From contig OY282519.1 in assembly GCA_958296405.1 (NCBI GenBank), positions 3,332,132 to 3,396,131 on the forward strand: 64,000 nucleotides of DNA. Reading direction: 5' to 3'. This document shows positions 63,730 to 64,000 of the stretch, in pieces. How positions within the stretch are numbered: the first letter of the stretch is position 1; each line of letters begins with the position of its first letter. The notes under the pieces were generated by a model. It ran no database searches, was not told the DNA's origin, and saw only the letters and a program-made list of their open reading frames with translations. A program made the translations under genes and the position numbers. This stretch comes from an uncultured Pseudomonadales bacterium. Its GTDB lineage: Bacteria; Pseudomonadota; Gammaproteobacteria; Pseudomonadales; Azotimanducaceae.

Positions 63730-63810
63730 GCGCCTGCCTCCGCAGAGCTTGCCACAAGTTGCTCTATGATGGGGTGAAGGCTGGCGCGGCGCAACGGGCT
63801 TGGAGCGGTG

Positions 63811-64000
63811 ATGCGGGCAGCGTGGTTGAGCGTGGCGCGCAAGACGACGGGCTATGTCCTGTTCGTGCTCTCCTGCCTCGGCTGGGCGGTGTTGCCCTTC
63901 ATCCCGTTCTTCCCGATCAGCACCGCGGCGAAGGCGGCATGGGTGGCTGGGTCGCTCATCTTCGCCGAGGTGACATGGTGGCTCATGGTGCTGCTGTTGG
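63811..64000 (+). CDS. transporter-suffix-domain-like small membrane protein (3' end cut off)
   Basis: Sixty-three residues are present before the window ends. A short basic start (MRAAWLSVARKTTG) is followed by two membrane helices: YVLFVLSCLGWAVLPFIPFFP and, after STAAKAAWVAG, SLIFAEVTWWLMVLLL. This spacing, with IPFFP and the KAA turn, matches the 'transporter suffix domain' family of about 70-residue proteins. GGAG lies close upstream of the ATG. It diverges from the TauD-family gene across 81 bases. Confidence 0.65.
   Translation, partial: MRAAWLSVARKTTGYVLFVLSCLGWAVLPFIPFFPISTAAKAAWVAGSLIFAEVTWWLMVLLL

Overview
The window looks like chromosome from a high-GC proteobacterium, most likely an uncultured gammaproteobacterium. 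The best lineage clues are the aroQ-accB-prmA-DUF3426 order, DsbD, a DUF2333 protein, PurH, and a DUF3108 exported protein. GC richness was judged by eye, not computed. No rRNA, tRNA or CRISPR array was seen.

Layout. (1) 1-7 kb: a defence-type cluster cut by the left edge, with a P-loop ATPase followed by a DrmA-like helicase and a DrmB-like DUF1998 protein overlapping by ATGA. (2) 7.1-8.8 kb: an OFA-type MFS transporter. (3) 9.0-29.6 kb: an envelope-glycan region. It opens with a 10.2-kb gene in which an O-antigen ligase/polymerase-type membrane protein carries about 2,830 residues of plant-type leucine-rich repeats (17 modules) inside one loop. It continues with a PQQ-type sugar dehydrogenase fused to cytochrome c, a GT-C glycosyltransferase, a flippase-like membrane protein, a histidine kinase, an FAD oxidoreductase and a DPM1/ArnC-like glycosyltransferase. 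Decayed paralog fragments lie between 26.4 and 27.1 kb. (4) 29.6-40 kb: housekeeping genes (gamma-glutamyltransferase, purH) mixed with accessory ones: a three-gene restriction-modification operon, a hipB with a gutted hipA, an IS630-family element, and an AbrB/PIN toxin-antitoxin pair. (5) 40.2-46.9 kb: conserved genes (DUF3426, prmA, accB, aroQ, dsbD, a DUF5989-like micro-protein, DUF2333). accC is not in its usual place. (6) 47-50.4 kb: CoA-transferase, VOC protein, sodium:solute symporter. (7) 50.4-54.6 kb: a compact operon with two ferritin-like diiron-type paralogs, two small SCP2-like paralogs and an FmdB-type zinc ribbon, divergent from a HIT protein and a rubredoxin. One ferritin-like paralog has lost every recognisable iron ligand. 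(8) 54.6-64 kb: DUF3108, an exported methyltransferase, a Gld-type ABC operon with a fused permease-GldG protein, an LLM flavin oxidoreductase, a TauD-family dioxygenase and a truncated small membrane protein.

The two strongest candidates for undescribed biology are the ligase with the giant LRR insert (9.3-19.6 kb) and the diiron/pseudo-diiron/SCP2/rubredoxin cluster (50.4-54.6 kb). The LRR array would sit in the periplasm next to the active site of a glycan ligase. The 50-54 kb cluster reads as a multicomponent oxygenase with a catalytic subunit, a pseudoenzyme partner, hydrophobic-substrate binding proteins and an electron donor. Both functional readings are inference from sequence and context.
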